Program-made: the position numbers and the translations under genes
The notes under the pieces: generated by a model
Told to the model about the DNA's origin: nothing
The model's database searches: none
Seen by the model: the letters and a program-made list of their open reading frames with translations, nothing else
DNA from: Vermamoeba vermiformis
Lineage: Eukaryota; Tubulinea; Echinamoebida
DNA: 64,000 nucleotides
Assembly (NCBI GenBank): GCA_045837725.1
Contig: JBEWZL010000126.1
Location: forward strand, 186,001-250,000
Direction: 5' to 3'
Shown: positions 46,273 to 58,524 of the stretch, piece by piece
Numbering within the stretch: the first letter of the stretch is position 1
Layout of the letters: the number at the start of each line of letters is the position of its first letter

Positions 46273-49256
46273 CTATTGCTTGAATAACTTTTCTTTTCGG
46301 CATTGCTCGACGTACTCTTTGGTGGCTGGATCTTGCTTGATATTTGATAGCTGCAAAACCTTGCCGCGCCAAGTGCTAGTTTCAGGCAACAAATCTTCAT
46401 CTATTAATAGTTTAATTGCTGTCCTATTATTATGATGCACGGCAAGCCATGTGACGGGCATAAAAACATCACTACCATCGTGGCTAACAAGGTAGCCCAG
46501 AGCATCAATCAAAACTTCTTTCTTGACAAGTTTGCGCTCCAAAATGAACTTGAGAGTGAATAAAGCATCGTTAGTTGAGTGTTGCATACAGTATCTGACC
46601 AACTGTGATTTTGAGAATGACGGATCCAAAACGATCGTGTTGCCCAACTTTTCTGACCGCAAAATTCTTCGAAACCAATAAGTCATTTTCGACGCTGTTT
46701 CTTCGTTAGAAAAATCACCGTTGGCAATGTATACGGCTAATTCCAGAGCTTTTGTTGACGTGAAGCCTTGGCCCCAATGAGCCCAAAAGAACCGGGTGAA
46801 CGGCTCTATCGCAGCATTGTATATAACCGGAAGTCCCCAACTTTGTTTCGATAATATTAATAACAGTTCGTAATATAATGGCACATCTATATCTTCATAA
46901 CTCAAAATCTGATCGATCAATTCTTTCGGCAGCAATTTGAAGTAATTATCTTCGTTGCCAAACTTCCACGCTGTTTTGACTAACACTCGTTTAGTATAGT
47001 CTTCGTAATTCACTTTCTTAGTTTCCAATTGCCGAGCATATTGACGAAATGATTGCATTTGGAGAAACCTTATCAACTGGAGAGTGAAGCGCCAATTTAA
47101 GCAAACCAAAGGATGCCCTTCGTTGAAGCAATAAATCGACCAGAGGCGCGCTGCATTTTCTGGTTATTTCTAGCATTTTCTGAATGAGAAATTCGGAGCA
47201 ATTTTCAACGATTCTCGTTTGCGTAAAACTTAATTCCGTTCCTGAACTCCTTTACAAAGATAATTATTAGATCTTATTTAAAATTAATATTCAATGATAC
47301 GTACGCGGTTTCTATTGATGCACCATTATTCATCAACCAGAGCAACATGTCTTCATGAATAACTTCACGCGCGACGCACATGTGAAGGAGGTTGGTTTCT
47401 GGATCCTACCAAACAAAGATAGATCTATATCTACTAAGAATATTATAATTGATGTCGAATAAAAATCTTCTGGTCGACGTACCATTATCTGCAACACATT
47501 TTTTCAATTTTTCGAAATTTCCTTCTTGCGCACATTTAACGGCCATATAATCAGCGATTGCTTTGGTATATCCTCCATTTGATATACCAAATACGATCCT
47601 ATCATTGGGAATACATTCAGATACATCTTTGTCTTGGAGTTGTATTGTCCGGAAATTCATGAAGCGTAACTTCCTCGATTCAGCCGTCTCAGTCCATTGC
47701 AACTTAATTTCACCAGCCACACTGCAGTACGTGAAGAATGATGACATATTCAGGGCATCTAATCCATAGATACATAAGTATAATCGTGAAAAAAATTGTC
47801 GTCGGTGTTTTACCTGTAGCAAGTTCTCTTCTATTGTCGTCAGAGATGCATCCAACAAACCACGGCTGTTCATCGAGTGGAAGTTCTAAGGCTTCTTTTG
47901 TGACTGCAACGTAAGTATGAGGAAATGTTGAGAACAATTGATCCGCCAAACTTGACTTGACAATTAATTCGTACAAGTTGCTTGTTGTGATATTATCGTA
48001 TGAATACGTCACACAATTAGCTGTAATTTCTTTTTTGATTGGAATTCGATGATTTTGTTTGCTGTTACGTTTGCGATAAACGATCGCGCATTGTTTCGGT
48101 TTTCATGATCTTGCACCCAAACGTTGGTCAAGCCTCTCGTAAAAGTCCCTTTAGAATCCCAAGACTTAAAGCGGATTAATTCTCCTACAATTCATGAGAT
48201 TAATGCCAAAGCAATCCATATAAGGAGAATTATACCCGTCGGAATTAACATGGTTGGTTTCGTTGCTTCAGCTTTGGTGCAAATGAAAGGTTAGTATAAA
48301 CCGCTAATTATTAGCTAGTATTATATGACGCATACTATTACTGATTAAATCTAGCAGTATTGAGCTCGCGTCATTCCATGGCCAACTTTGTGACGTGTGC
48401 ATGACAAATTCGTCGAAGCCGATGGCAGCGTCAAAATTTAGCTATTTTTCCGGCTCTAAGTGCCTCTACTATTTCCTATAAATCAAAATTAATTATTAAT
48501 TCGTTCGTGTAAGGTGACGTACAGTTACGACGTTTTCGTCAAAAACCTTCAGATGACAAAGCTTAAAAAAGTGCGGAAACAGCGCTATAGTCATGTCATT
48601 AGTCTTTCTCTCATTTGCACATCGTAGGGCGAGGAGTAATGATTGGTTATCGAAGGTAAAATGCTCTTGTTTGTCGTTAAGAAAATCGGTTAGGAAGTCT
48701 GGATCGCTGTATTGCGCAATCAATGCAAGTAATTCGGGTCTACTAACGGCCAATTTTTCTGCACTGGCTCTATGCAATGCTGATTTGAACTGGAAATCTG
48801 GTCGAACGCGTTAGACGAGAATTAATCTGATCCGATGAAGAAATGCACTTACTAGCTTTGAAATAAACATACGAGCCTTTCTTAACCAAATAAAGTAACT
48901 TCTTGTGAGTGAATACTCGCCGCAAATCTGGAAAAAGTGCAATTTGAGTCAATAATAGGAATTTTTTTGATATTTTGAAATAATTATTTGCCTAGCTCCA
49001 AAAAATCGGAAAAATATATTCGTTAGTAAAACATACTGAGTGCATAATGGTCGGTTACTTCCAAGAAAAATTTGTCGTCCAGAAGCAGATTTAGCTGTTT
49101 GGATGTGCTCTTAAGCGCCACAAACCAAACAAATATTGCATCTTCTCGTTTAATACGATATCTTTTGCCGTTATTCTTTGAATAATAACAATGAATGAAT
49201 ATTTGTTTCCATAATCGAAGAGGAATCGAATGTATTGAAATCCCGCTCGCATCCAT
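46273..49256 (-). CDS. F-box-like, repeat-containing protein (tandem copy A)
   Basis: Spliced gene. The ATG at 49256 gives MDASGISIHSIPLRLWKQIF, an F-box-like start, then VWFVALKSTSKQLNLLLDD. Downstream blocks shared with copy B are NLYELIVKSSLADQLFSTFP, KEALELPLDEQPWFVG, GNFEKLKKCV, TAWKFGNEDNYFKLLPKEL and a C-terminal HNNRTAIKLLIDEDLLPET, the last resembling a single ankyrin-like hairpin. The C-terminus is VEQCRKEKLFKQ. Likely an SCF-type adaptor, otherwise unrecognised. Near 48100 the frame changes in the sense of one missing base when aligned with copy B. Confidence 0.6.
46891..46980 (-). repeat. Highly similar tract shared by tandem copies
   Basis: 90 bp that matches 50042-50131 in copy B at 85 positions. 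It encodes the segment around LVKTAWKFGNEDNYFKLLPK; flanking sequence is much more divergent. Confidence 0.75.
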
Positions 49257-49419
49257 TTTCTTTGGTTTTGAAATTAACAGGAAAATATAAGCATAGTGGT
49301 TATATAAACATCGAAAAAAAAGGAGATTCGATTGTTACGTTGTCACTTGGATACTCCAGTCACGTCGAGTTTCGGGACTTTGCATTCAAAAAGCCAAAAG
49401 GTTTACTGCGACGCGTTTA

Positions 49420-52400
49420 TTATTGTTGGGCTATATTTTTACGACATTGAGCGATGTACGCTTTTATATCGTCCAACGTTGGATCCAGCAGGTAAAGATC
49501 TGATATTTTTTGCTGCTGATCGGCTGATCCAACAGTTTCAGGTAGCATATCGTTTTCAATTAAGAACTTAATCATTTTCACGTTCTTATGCAACACAGCT
49601 ACCCATACAGTTGGTATCAAACGGATATTCAGCTGGTCCGAGTCGGCGAGGTTCCAACAGATGTTCTTTCACGGTAATTTTCTGTTGCAATATGAACTCT
49701 AACGTGCTAACTGCGTCATCATTTGACGATTTCATGCAATATAATGTCAAATTTGATGTGCTATAGTAACTGTCAATGTTCGTTAATGGCTGACGCAACT
49801 TCGGACATGTCAAAATTCTCTTGAACCAATACAATAGCTTTGCCGCTCGTTTATCGTCGGTAAAATCTTTTCTTGTGATACCTTGGGCCACTCTTATTGC
49901 TGTCTTTGATGTGTAGAGCGTGCCCCAGTTCTTCCAAAAGAACTTCATGAACGGCTCCGACGCTCCATCAGTAACGTCATTATCTTCAGTAACACGCTTT
50001 GCTAGTGAGAATAAAGTGTCGAAATATGGTGGTTCGTCAATATCTTCATGGCTCAATATCTGATCGATCAATTCTTTCGGCAGCAGTTTGAAGTAATTAT
50101 CTTCGTTTCCAAACTTCCACGCTGTTTTGACCAATAAGCGCTTCGTATAGTCCTCAGCTTTGATTTTTTTGGCTTCAATTGCTGTGCAGAGCGACGAAAT
50201 CAAGTAAGAACTGTACGACGACAAATTTTGAATGCAATGTTTGATCAAGTCATAAGACACTCCTCTTTCTATCAAGTGGTGACATGTGTCCGGACTAACG
50301 GATCTCTTTCTGTCAATCATAACTCTGATTACATCTTCAGAACACGTGGCTATGATTCGCTTCTCTGAGGTACTTGTACCCGAATATCTTTCAAACGTTA
50401 ATGTAAATTTAAAATAGATGCCTTCTATTTTCGAAAACTTACGTGTCTTCTAAAGGAGCTTTGCGTAGTAGCCACAATAAAATATCTTCATTAATAGTCT
50501 CTCTTGCTGCGCAAGCGCTAATTAAGTTTGGTGAATGATAACTCGCCAAATCCACCTCTAAAATTAACGTATTAGTGATGTGACTTAACAACCAATAACG
50601 TACTATTTGCATCGACGTATTGTTTCAACTTCTCGAAATTGCCTTCGCGGATATATTTGAGCATAAAATGGTTTTGGAGCTGTTTTTGACATCTGTTATT
50701 GGAGATTCCAAATGCAATCTTCTCATCGGGGATATATTTCGAGATATGCTTGTTCATTTTGTTTAACTCGACAATGTTAGTGAAAGCTGTTCGTCCATTC
50801 TGTGACTCTTCGGTTTCCGTTCTTTGCATAGAAATTTCTCCTTTATAATTACTGAACGTGAAGAACGAAACATTGTTTGGTGCATCTAAGCATTAAAAGT
50901 TTTAATTAGTGACATTTACACGTCAAAGCATTCAAAAGTTTTAACGAGTGTAAATTAAAATTCGTTTTCCAGCTCAGCACGTTCAAAATTGGTTGAAGAA
51001 GCGGACGCGCGCAGTCCTCTCGCGGAAAAATGTCCCTCGACGTTTGTTTTCGTTTCCGTCGACCAGTCCGACAACGCCGCGGCAACCCCTGCCGAGAAAA
51101 TGATAAATCATAACGTGCTCGACAGCAAAGTAACATTACCTGCCGCCAAAGCTTTTCTAGTATCATCCTCTATATATCCTACAAACCACGGTTGTTCATC
51201 AAGTGGCAGCTCTAGCGCTTCTTTTGTTATTGCCACGTATTCGTGCGGAAACGTGCCAAACAACTTATCACCCAAACTGGATTTCACGATCAGTTCGTAC
51301 AAATTGTCAGTTGTAAGGTCATCGTAGGTGTACGTCACGCCATTCATCTGAGGTTTCTTTTGCAATAGGAATTTTGTTGTCTTGTTTGCCGAATCTTTCA
51401 CGGTAAGTAATGACACACTCGTTAGGTTTCTTGTCCTGCACCCAAATATTACTCAAGCCTTTAGTGAACAACGGATTGGATCCCAAAGATTTGAAACGGA
51501 GCGGCTCTCCTGCGAAAAAAATTAACGATTGAATTGTAAAAATTGCTAGCAATAATAACAATTATCACCTTGTGGAACGATTATTGTAGCTTGCCTCTTC
51601 TGGCTCTCGTCTGAAAATGCGCTCAATTAATTTATTATAATAATTTGAAAGATCATTAGGCTTACCGAGCATAGTGAGTAGCAATCGTTCCCATAAATAG
51701 ATTGAGGAGTTGAGAACCAGCCAATCGAATCCAATGACCGCGTCGAAATTAAATTTCTTACCAGCTTGAAGAGCTCCGATAACGGCCTATAATACAAATA
51801 TTAATATTAAAAATTCGTGGGAATTACCCAAAGATACATACGGGAGCCGTCTGGACATAGAGCCCACATAGTTTTTCCAAAAGCGGCAATAGAGCTAGGG
51901 TCATGTCGTTCGTTTCCCTCGCATTTGCTCGTCTTAAGGCCATCACACCTGCTTTTTTGGAAGAATCTTTGAAAATGTTTCTGGTGATCTTGGACGAACG
52001 ACGATAGGAAGTCTGGATCTCGGTATTCTACTATTAATGCCAATAACCCTTCATCCTCAATTACTCGTTCCTTGCGATGCTTTTTCTCCGCTTCAATAAC
52101 TGCGAAAAATAGGATTTAAATCAGAATTCCAGACAGATCACGACTTACAAGATACAAAAGCCTCGTATGATCCTCTTTTTGCTAAGTAATGTATTTTCTT
52201 AGTTCTAAATCCTGTAGCTAAACCTGAAGGGGGTCCCACTTCGCATAACAAAAATTAATAAATTATTAAATAATTATAAATAAATCCATTCCAGCTGTTT
52301 TTTTAACATACTATCTGATACATTTCTAATGGCAGCGAAGAAGAAATTATCGTCAAGAAGCTGATTAAATTTTTTGGATGTGTTCTTCAACGCCACAAAC

Positions 52401-52504
52401 CAAACAAATATTGCGTCATCTATTTGATTACGATATCTTCTATCTCTTGTATTATAGCAATACTGAAATATTTGTGTCCAAACGTATAAAGGAACCTCTT
52501 CCAT
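49420..52504 (-). CDS. F-box-like, repeat-containing protein (tandem copy B)
   Basis: Paralog of copy A, 164 bp upstream of it in the same direction. It starts MEEVPLYVWTQIFQYCYN, then VWFVALKNTSKKFNQLLDD, and shares KEALELPLDEQPWFVG, GNFEKLKQYVDANS, TAWKFGNEDNYFKLLPKEL and an ankyrin-like end (HKNVKMIKFLIENDMLPET). The C-terminus is IAQCRKNIAQQ. One intron (about 50887-51145) is some 260 bp with a GC-rich core, while the equivalent intron of copy A is about 54 bp. A +1 frame change occurs near 51355 (IPIAK resumes as KPQMNGVTYTYDD). Confidence 0.6.
50042..50131 (-). repeat. Highly similar tract, partner of 46891-46980
   Basis: Five differences in 90 bp relative to the copy A tract. Confidence 0.75.
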
Positions 52505-52598
52505 TGCTCGTTATCAATAATTTAATGCTGGTGGTTGATTTTCGAAAAAGACACAAACAGATCGACAGAGGAAGTTTTAGTATTACAAATGAAATTGC

Positions 52599-54721
52599 TT
52601 AATCATCCCAGTTGAAGTCAAAATTCTTCGCCTTTTCATATTTGTCATCATCCGAGTCCGCGCCTAAGTTGAGATCTGCGATATCGATGGGTGCTACATT
52701 GCAAAGGTTAGCCATGTCACTGTATTACCATTTTAGGAAAATTTAACGTACCTTTGCTGTCCTCGGCGGTCTTCGTGAACTCAAAATCGGTAATGTAAGC
52801 ACGCAATTGGTCAACAAACCAATTGACCGTTCCTTCCAACACACGACCTCCAAGGGTAATTTTTGTCTTCAGTGCCACTTCGCGTTCAAATGCATTGAAA
52901 GTGAATACCGCTTCGTTGCCTTCGTAGGAAGTTTCAAGCTAAAAAGAACGCTTAAAACCTATGTCAACGTCTGATCGCGTCAAAAAAAAAACGGATGTAC
53001 TTCCTTGACCCCAAAAAATCAATTTCTCTTGAAAGAAAAGAACATCGAGTTCTCATTTGCAAGTACTATTATTCCGTATAATTATGCTTACGATTTCGTC
53101 CAAGTCAAGCAAGTCTCTGAGATCCAACTTCTTTCTGTTCATCTCGTCCCTGTCGCGCAAGTCAGGCATGATGTCATCATCAGCGCTACCAATCCACGAA
53201 TTCTTAGTCGTTTCTAAAAACGTAGTGGTCCTGGTCTCAAAGTACTCTCTCTCAATGTCAATCGACGATCGTTGGTACACTGATTTATCTTCCACGGCCC
53301 AATTGAACGCTAAAATACACCAAGGATCAGTTTGAGCACCAAATAAATTTACAGTAATGCATGATAATAAGAGTTAAATATTATTATCGTACCAGACATG
53401 CTGCATTTGTTCCATTCAAAACAGAACTCCAAGTTTGAGTTTTCCGCTGAGACACTGCCACCGACCATAACATGATCGCCATCGATTTGTTCAGTGAAAT
53501 TATTCTTTTGTTGGTCGAGAGGCGCTACAAAAGTAAAGCACGAGTCAGAAAGATACACAGCTAATCGCAATTAAGGTACCTTTCAAAGCTCCAATGCTGT
53601 CCGTAACATCTTTAACGTGCCACCCCAATATTTTAGCATCGAACATAGCCAGCAAATCGCGGTGAAGACTTCCGTTCAAAAATTCTTGGATCTTCTGGTC
53701 GAAGAGAGTTTGAAGCACCAAAGCGGCCTGCTGCTTGCCTTGGCCTTCAGTAAGCTTACCACCACTAATAATGCTAGTAGCAAAGTTATAATCGGTGATC
53801 TCTGCCTTGAAACCCGCGATTCCAAAAGTCACATCCGCCTTCGTGGTAGCAGATTCGAACTCGACTGTGAAGTTGACCTTGGCAGAAGGGACTCCAGCTA
53901 AACAAATAACGTAAGAAGCGGTCGAATAGGAAATAGTTATATAGCTACGAATAGACTTACAAGATTTATCTAAGGCCAAAGTATCGCTGGTTGCATCCGC
54001 TTTCGCAGACTTTGAATTTTCCAAAACCAATACGGCTGGTTTCCATATGCATGTCATTAATAAATTCTATTATTAAATGTTAGGTTATGGACTGATAACA
54101 AATAAAATAACTTACTTTGCAAGGGCGTCTGCTCGATAAATATTTCCGACATCAAACCACGAGCACCAGCGTTGCGCGTAAGAAACAGCGAAATAAATTC
54201 CACTCCACGAGTAGCGAGGAGTTTTGAAGCGATGGAATCTGGTTCTTGTCCGGAGCCAAAGCTAAGGTTGCGGATTTTGTTGCCTCCGATCTGGATCTCG
54301 AATCTAACGCTTCCTTTCGCTAAATTTACATTTCCAGCACTGCAAAAAAATATTAGGCATGATTTTGCTTGAATGCTGTCGAGACCTTAAAAAAATCTCA
54401 ATTTATCTCGATCTCTGGCGACCGTTGCAAAATTTTAAAAAATTGCTAAAACTGAACCAATAATGTACTTCGCTACCAAAAAATCAATCATAATAATATT
54501 GGGCTTCTCGGTTAGCGTAGAACTTACAATTTTGTTTTGTCCTTATTGTCCTCGGCAACTCCATCGATGACAGTGAAGTCTCCTTTGTCCGTCTTAATTT
54601 TCTGCACGATGCTCGCTAATACCTCGGCATCAATTTGGTCTTGATCAAAATAGGCTTCGTAGATCGGCTGTGGATTTCCCGTGGCGAAAAGATCAGCTAA
54701 CAGCTTTTGTGCACTCTCCAT
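52599..54721 (-). CDS. Unrecognised protein with repeated beta-rich modules
   Basis: About nine exons. ATG at 54721 gives MESAQKLLADLFATGNPQPI. Two or three long stretches look like related beta-rich modules, each carrying an ITDYNF or ITDFEF motif after a run of alternating hydrophobic strands (KVNFTVEFESATTKADVTFG; REVALKTKITLGGRVLEGTV). A charged linker (DLRDRDEMNRKKLDLRDLL) and an acidic end (LGADSDDDKYEKAKNFDWDD) follow. No signal peptide or membrane segment is seen. I do not recognise the family; lipid-binding barrels are one possibility but nothing proves it. Confidence 0.6.
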
Positions 54722-54980
54722 TGATGCTGCTTTTGTGCTGCTCTTCAATAAATTTAGTGGTCAATGACAATAAAATTACTTAAAGAAAAATGTTGTCGCG
54801 CAGAAATTTACGAAGAATTGCAGATTTTCGCTTCGTGAAACGGACTTGAAGGGTGATTAGAAAAATAACAAAAATAATTTATATCGTCTATATAACGTAC
54901 TTGACGAGTCAGGAGGAGATCTTTTCAGACCTGATCGGCAGATTCGTTCAACGGATCCATGATTTTCCAACGCGAAGGCC

Positions 54981-57900
54981 TTATTCTACTTTTTTGAGTA
55001 GTACTGCTTTCAATCGCTCGATGAGCTCTTTTTTCGTTGCCTTAGCAGGAATATTGTCAATTCCCTCTTTTTTTAGTAACTCTCGGATCTGCTCGTTTGT
55101 TTGCCCTTCATTATTCAGCACTATCGTATTATACAACTGCACATAAATCTCCTTTGTTTCTTTTTTACGAGCAAACTTCACTCCTTTCTCTTCTAGCGCC
55201 TTTCGCAACTGTTCTTTGGTCATATTATCGGCGCTACTTTCGCCCGACTTTGCATCGGACTTTTCGCCATTTGGAGCCATCTTTGAAGCGCTCGAAGACC
55301 TACTTGGCAGGTCAGACGTATTGACAGGGTTAGGAGATGTGCTCGTGCTCGGGATAGGGCTTGGACTGTCAACTTTTTGGCTGGCTCAGCACGTGCTGAA
55401 TAATCTGTCGTTTGTACAACACGATCAAGTTTTCTTTGGTCTCTTTTTGGTTTGGAAGCTCTTTGGCACCTATTTCTTTCAGTTTATCGAACATTTGTTG
55501 CTTCGTTAATTTATCCAAATCTTCCTTAACTATTTTAACGTAAATCTCTTCAAGGACTAATTTCTTGGTCTTCACAGGAACATGAACATCGCTCGGGATT
55601 GCCTTTTTTATCTCTACTAGCAACTGCTCTTTTGTCAATTCTTCAGCTGGCTTCTTGATCACGTGCTTCTCGAGACGCTCTTTTAACTGCTGCTTCGTGC
55701 CCGAGACTTCAAGATTTAACTCTCTCAGCTTTGATTTCAACTGTGCAACAGTCATCTCCTATCACTTTGTGTTAATATTGCGCAATATGGTGAAAAGCTT
55801 GGCAAATCTATTATCGTACTTTCTCTTCGGTACCGGCAACCTGAGAAGTCACATCAACGACAGGCGCAGCGGCTAGTTTTATCTTGATGCGTTCTACCAG
55901 TTGTTCTTTCTTGCCGGATAACTTCAGTTCCAACTCTTTGCAACGCTCTCTGAAAAAATAGAGTATGTTAATAACGAAATGTCGAAGGAACAGGAATGGA
56001 CTTGAAAATATCTTACTTTAGCTCAGCTACTGTCAATTGAATCAATTTGTCAATTTCAATGAGATTATCTTTCTTTTTGTACTCTTCTTCGAGGTACTTG
56101 TGCTCTTCAGTCACAATACCGATTTGCTTGCGCACTTCTTCTAATGCCTACGGTTCATTATATCATCAGCCACGAAACTAAAACCTAAAAATTAATCGCA
56201 AATAATATTACCTGTCGCTCTTTGTTATCCATATTTTTGTCGATCATTGCTGTCTTCAAAAACGTTTCATACTTGTCACTCTCGTCTTCAACACCCTCTT
56301 CTAAAGCCTTCTTATAATCATCCAAAGTATATCCTAGTTGCTTCAATATCTCTTCGTGCAACGCGTCGCTAATCTTGTATTTTTGACGGAGCTGTTGGAT
56401 CTCTTTTTCTTCTTGCGGTGAAATTGTGTCGTCTATTAAACAGGCTTTAAGGAACACTTTATACTCTAATTTTTCTTCTAATTTCTAAAAGGGCTGTTAG
56501 CTAAAAGCAACTGAAAAAAAGTTGATTGCGTACTGGATCTGCTTTGCTTGGGCTTATGCTGCCTCTCGAATCGCTCAAATTGAATGAATATGGATTTACA
56601 CGAACTCCCTTTCTGTTTCCTTTCGCTTCTTTCCTTGAAACATACTTCTGTTCTCGGGCTACCAAAAAAAATTGTCAGATTTCGGAGTGATTGGTACATC
56701 AAATAGTATAGTACCTAATTCAGCTTGTCTGAGACGCCTCAAAGCGTTATATACGTCATTTTTCATATTTTGAGTCCAGTTTTCGAAGAAGATTGCTCGA
56801 TCTGGCATCGTTTCGCTATCCAAAACCGGATCGTACCCGAGGAAGAAAGGAAGTGCAGGAACTCTTAAATATTGAATTATATCTTAGAAATTTCTCTTGT
56901 ATTGAGCTCCAAAAGATCTTCTGTTTCTTACCCGTAAAAGCCATTGTTGCTTCGAAGCGCAGACTGAAGCTGATCCGGTGTAACGCCTGTTTGAAGCTGC
57001 AACGAAAGGTAAGTTTTTAAATCTTCATATTTGTAATTTTATACGCTAATTTAGTCCTTAAACGGTGGTAGGATCATTTTTGAATGAAACGGAGGGGAAG
57101 TTAACTTACGTAGTGCGGAGGAATGAGCTGTTCAATCACGTCACTTTTCTTCGAATTAGCTTTCCATTGAATGAGGATAATATTTGTTTCTTTTGAGCCT
57201 GGTCGATCGCGAGTCGTCCACCACGAATGAACGGAAAAAAATGATCGGAGCTACTGGCGAATTAGGCTTGTCAAATAACGAAATAACGTTGCCATATGGA
57301 TCTATTCTAAATATTAAGTCATAATCTTTTTGTTCTTGTGGAGCAAATCCGGTCCTACAAAAATGAGAGAAAAAATGAGTTCAGATTCACGCGATCGCTC
57401 TTTCAAATTCTCGCTTTGTAATTGATATTTCATATTCTTACCAATCTATATGGCGACAATTAAGCCACGCTTGACGTAATTCTTTCGCGCCAAAGCTCGT
57501 GTGTCCAACAGGATCCAAAAAGGATTTATCAAGTTTAGGATAGAGAATCTACCAATTACTTTAGTGCACCAGAAATTTCTTTTACTTATTTTATCTAAAC
57601 ATACCTCATTCATAAATCTTTCAATTAATTTAACGCTTTTTTCGGCATTGAAATCTTCAAGATCAGTCCAGTCAACCTCAATATTATAATTAACCACAAA
57701 AATAAATATTCGACGAAGGATTAATGACTTATAAGCTATTTACCTCGCTCTTGAACATAGTATGGGTTTTAATTAATTGAGTCAATTTGTTGAAGCTTGC
57801 TTTAGCAGCTAAATCGTATTCAAGGGTTAATAATATTACCAAATATTATTATCATATTTATCTGACCATTTTCGCTAATCGCAACTCGATCCGTTCGTGC

Positions 57901-57999
57901 ATTTTTCAACCACAGATTCGGAAACAAATCTTTATGGAGCTCTGGAGGAAAATTAGCCTCAGTATGTTGAGTACACCATACCACTGATGTATTAGACAT
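54981..57999 (-). CDS. SAP/LEM-like repeat protein
   Basis: About twelve exons. The N-terminal 330 residues (MSNTSVVWCTQHTEANFPPE onward) form a domain I do not recognise with DWTGFAPQEQKDYDLIFRID and SWWTTRDRPGSKETNIILIQ. A middle part has two short helical blocks (FLKACLIDDTISPQEEKEIQ; FLKTAMIDKNMDNKER). The C-terminal half holds five or six SAP- or LEM-like helix-extended-helix repeats: LKERCKELELKLSGKKEQL, LKSKLRELNLEVSGTKQQL, MTKEQLRKALEEKGVKF and TNEQIRELLKKEGIDNI. Such motifs bind DNA or chromatin, so a nuclear role is inferred. The frame changes by +1 at an A7 run (57235-57241) and near a T5 run around 55375, where a Ser/Pro linker (DSPSPIPSTSTSPNP) continues the protein. Confidence 0.65.
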
Positions 58000-58524
58000 T
58001 TCGTTCGTGGTCACTACTTCGTTGGAAAAAAAGAATTTCGAAGCAGAATTTTGCTCGCAATTTATTCTACAGGGCCTTCCACATGCAGAGTTACAGTCAT
58101 TGACACTGAAGCGGTTCTTATTTTGTCGGAGGTAGTACTTACTAAGAACAAATAAGAATAATTCGCGTTTCGCTATGGGCTGGCGGGCTGCCGTAATCTC
58201 GCTGTCGAGATTAAATTCAAGAGCACGTGCTCGAGCTTTGTATTAGCAACGCCATCAATGTTTAGTGGCGCGTTATAGTCAACCACATGGCAAATTTACG
58301 GGCATAGACCAGAAAGGCGAATAAGACAGAAGATTACTTGTAAAGTAAGATCAGTAGTCTTTTTTCTAATTTGATTTACTTAATTTTTTTAAAAAATTGA
58401 ATTAGCAAATAAACGCGATATTAATTCAATTCAGCCATGTTAAAACAAACAATGCTTTAAGATTTTAAAAATCTATTTTAAATGTTTGTATCTCGCTTAC
58501 CATTGATAGAAACAGATTGAGGAG
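58000..58524. promoter_or_regulatory. Bidirectional promoter, SAP-repeat and actin-related genes
   Basis: 525 bp between divergent ATGs; AT-rich near the actin-related gene. No recognised RNA or ORF. Confidence 0.45.

Noticed and set aside
50989-51327. Plus-strand coding gene with a GC-rich N-terminus
   Set aside because: Its second half is the antisense of a conserved exon of copy B, so it is a shadow apart from the intronic GC-rich part.
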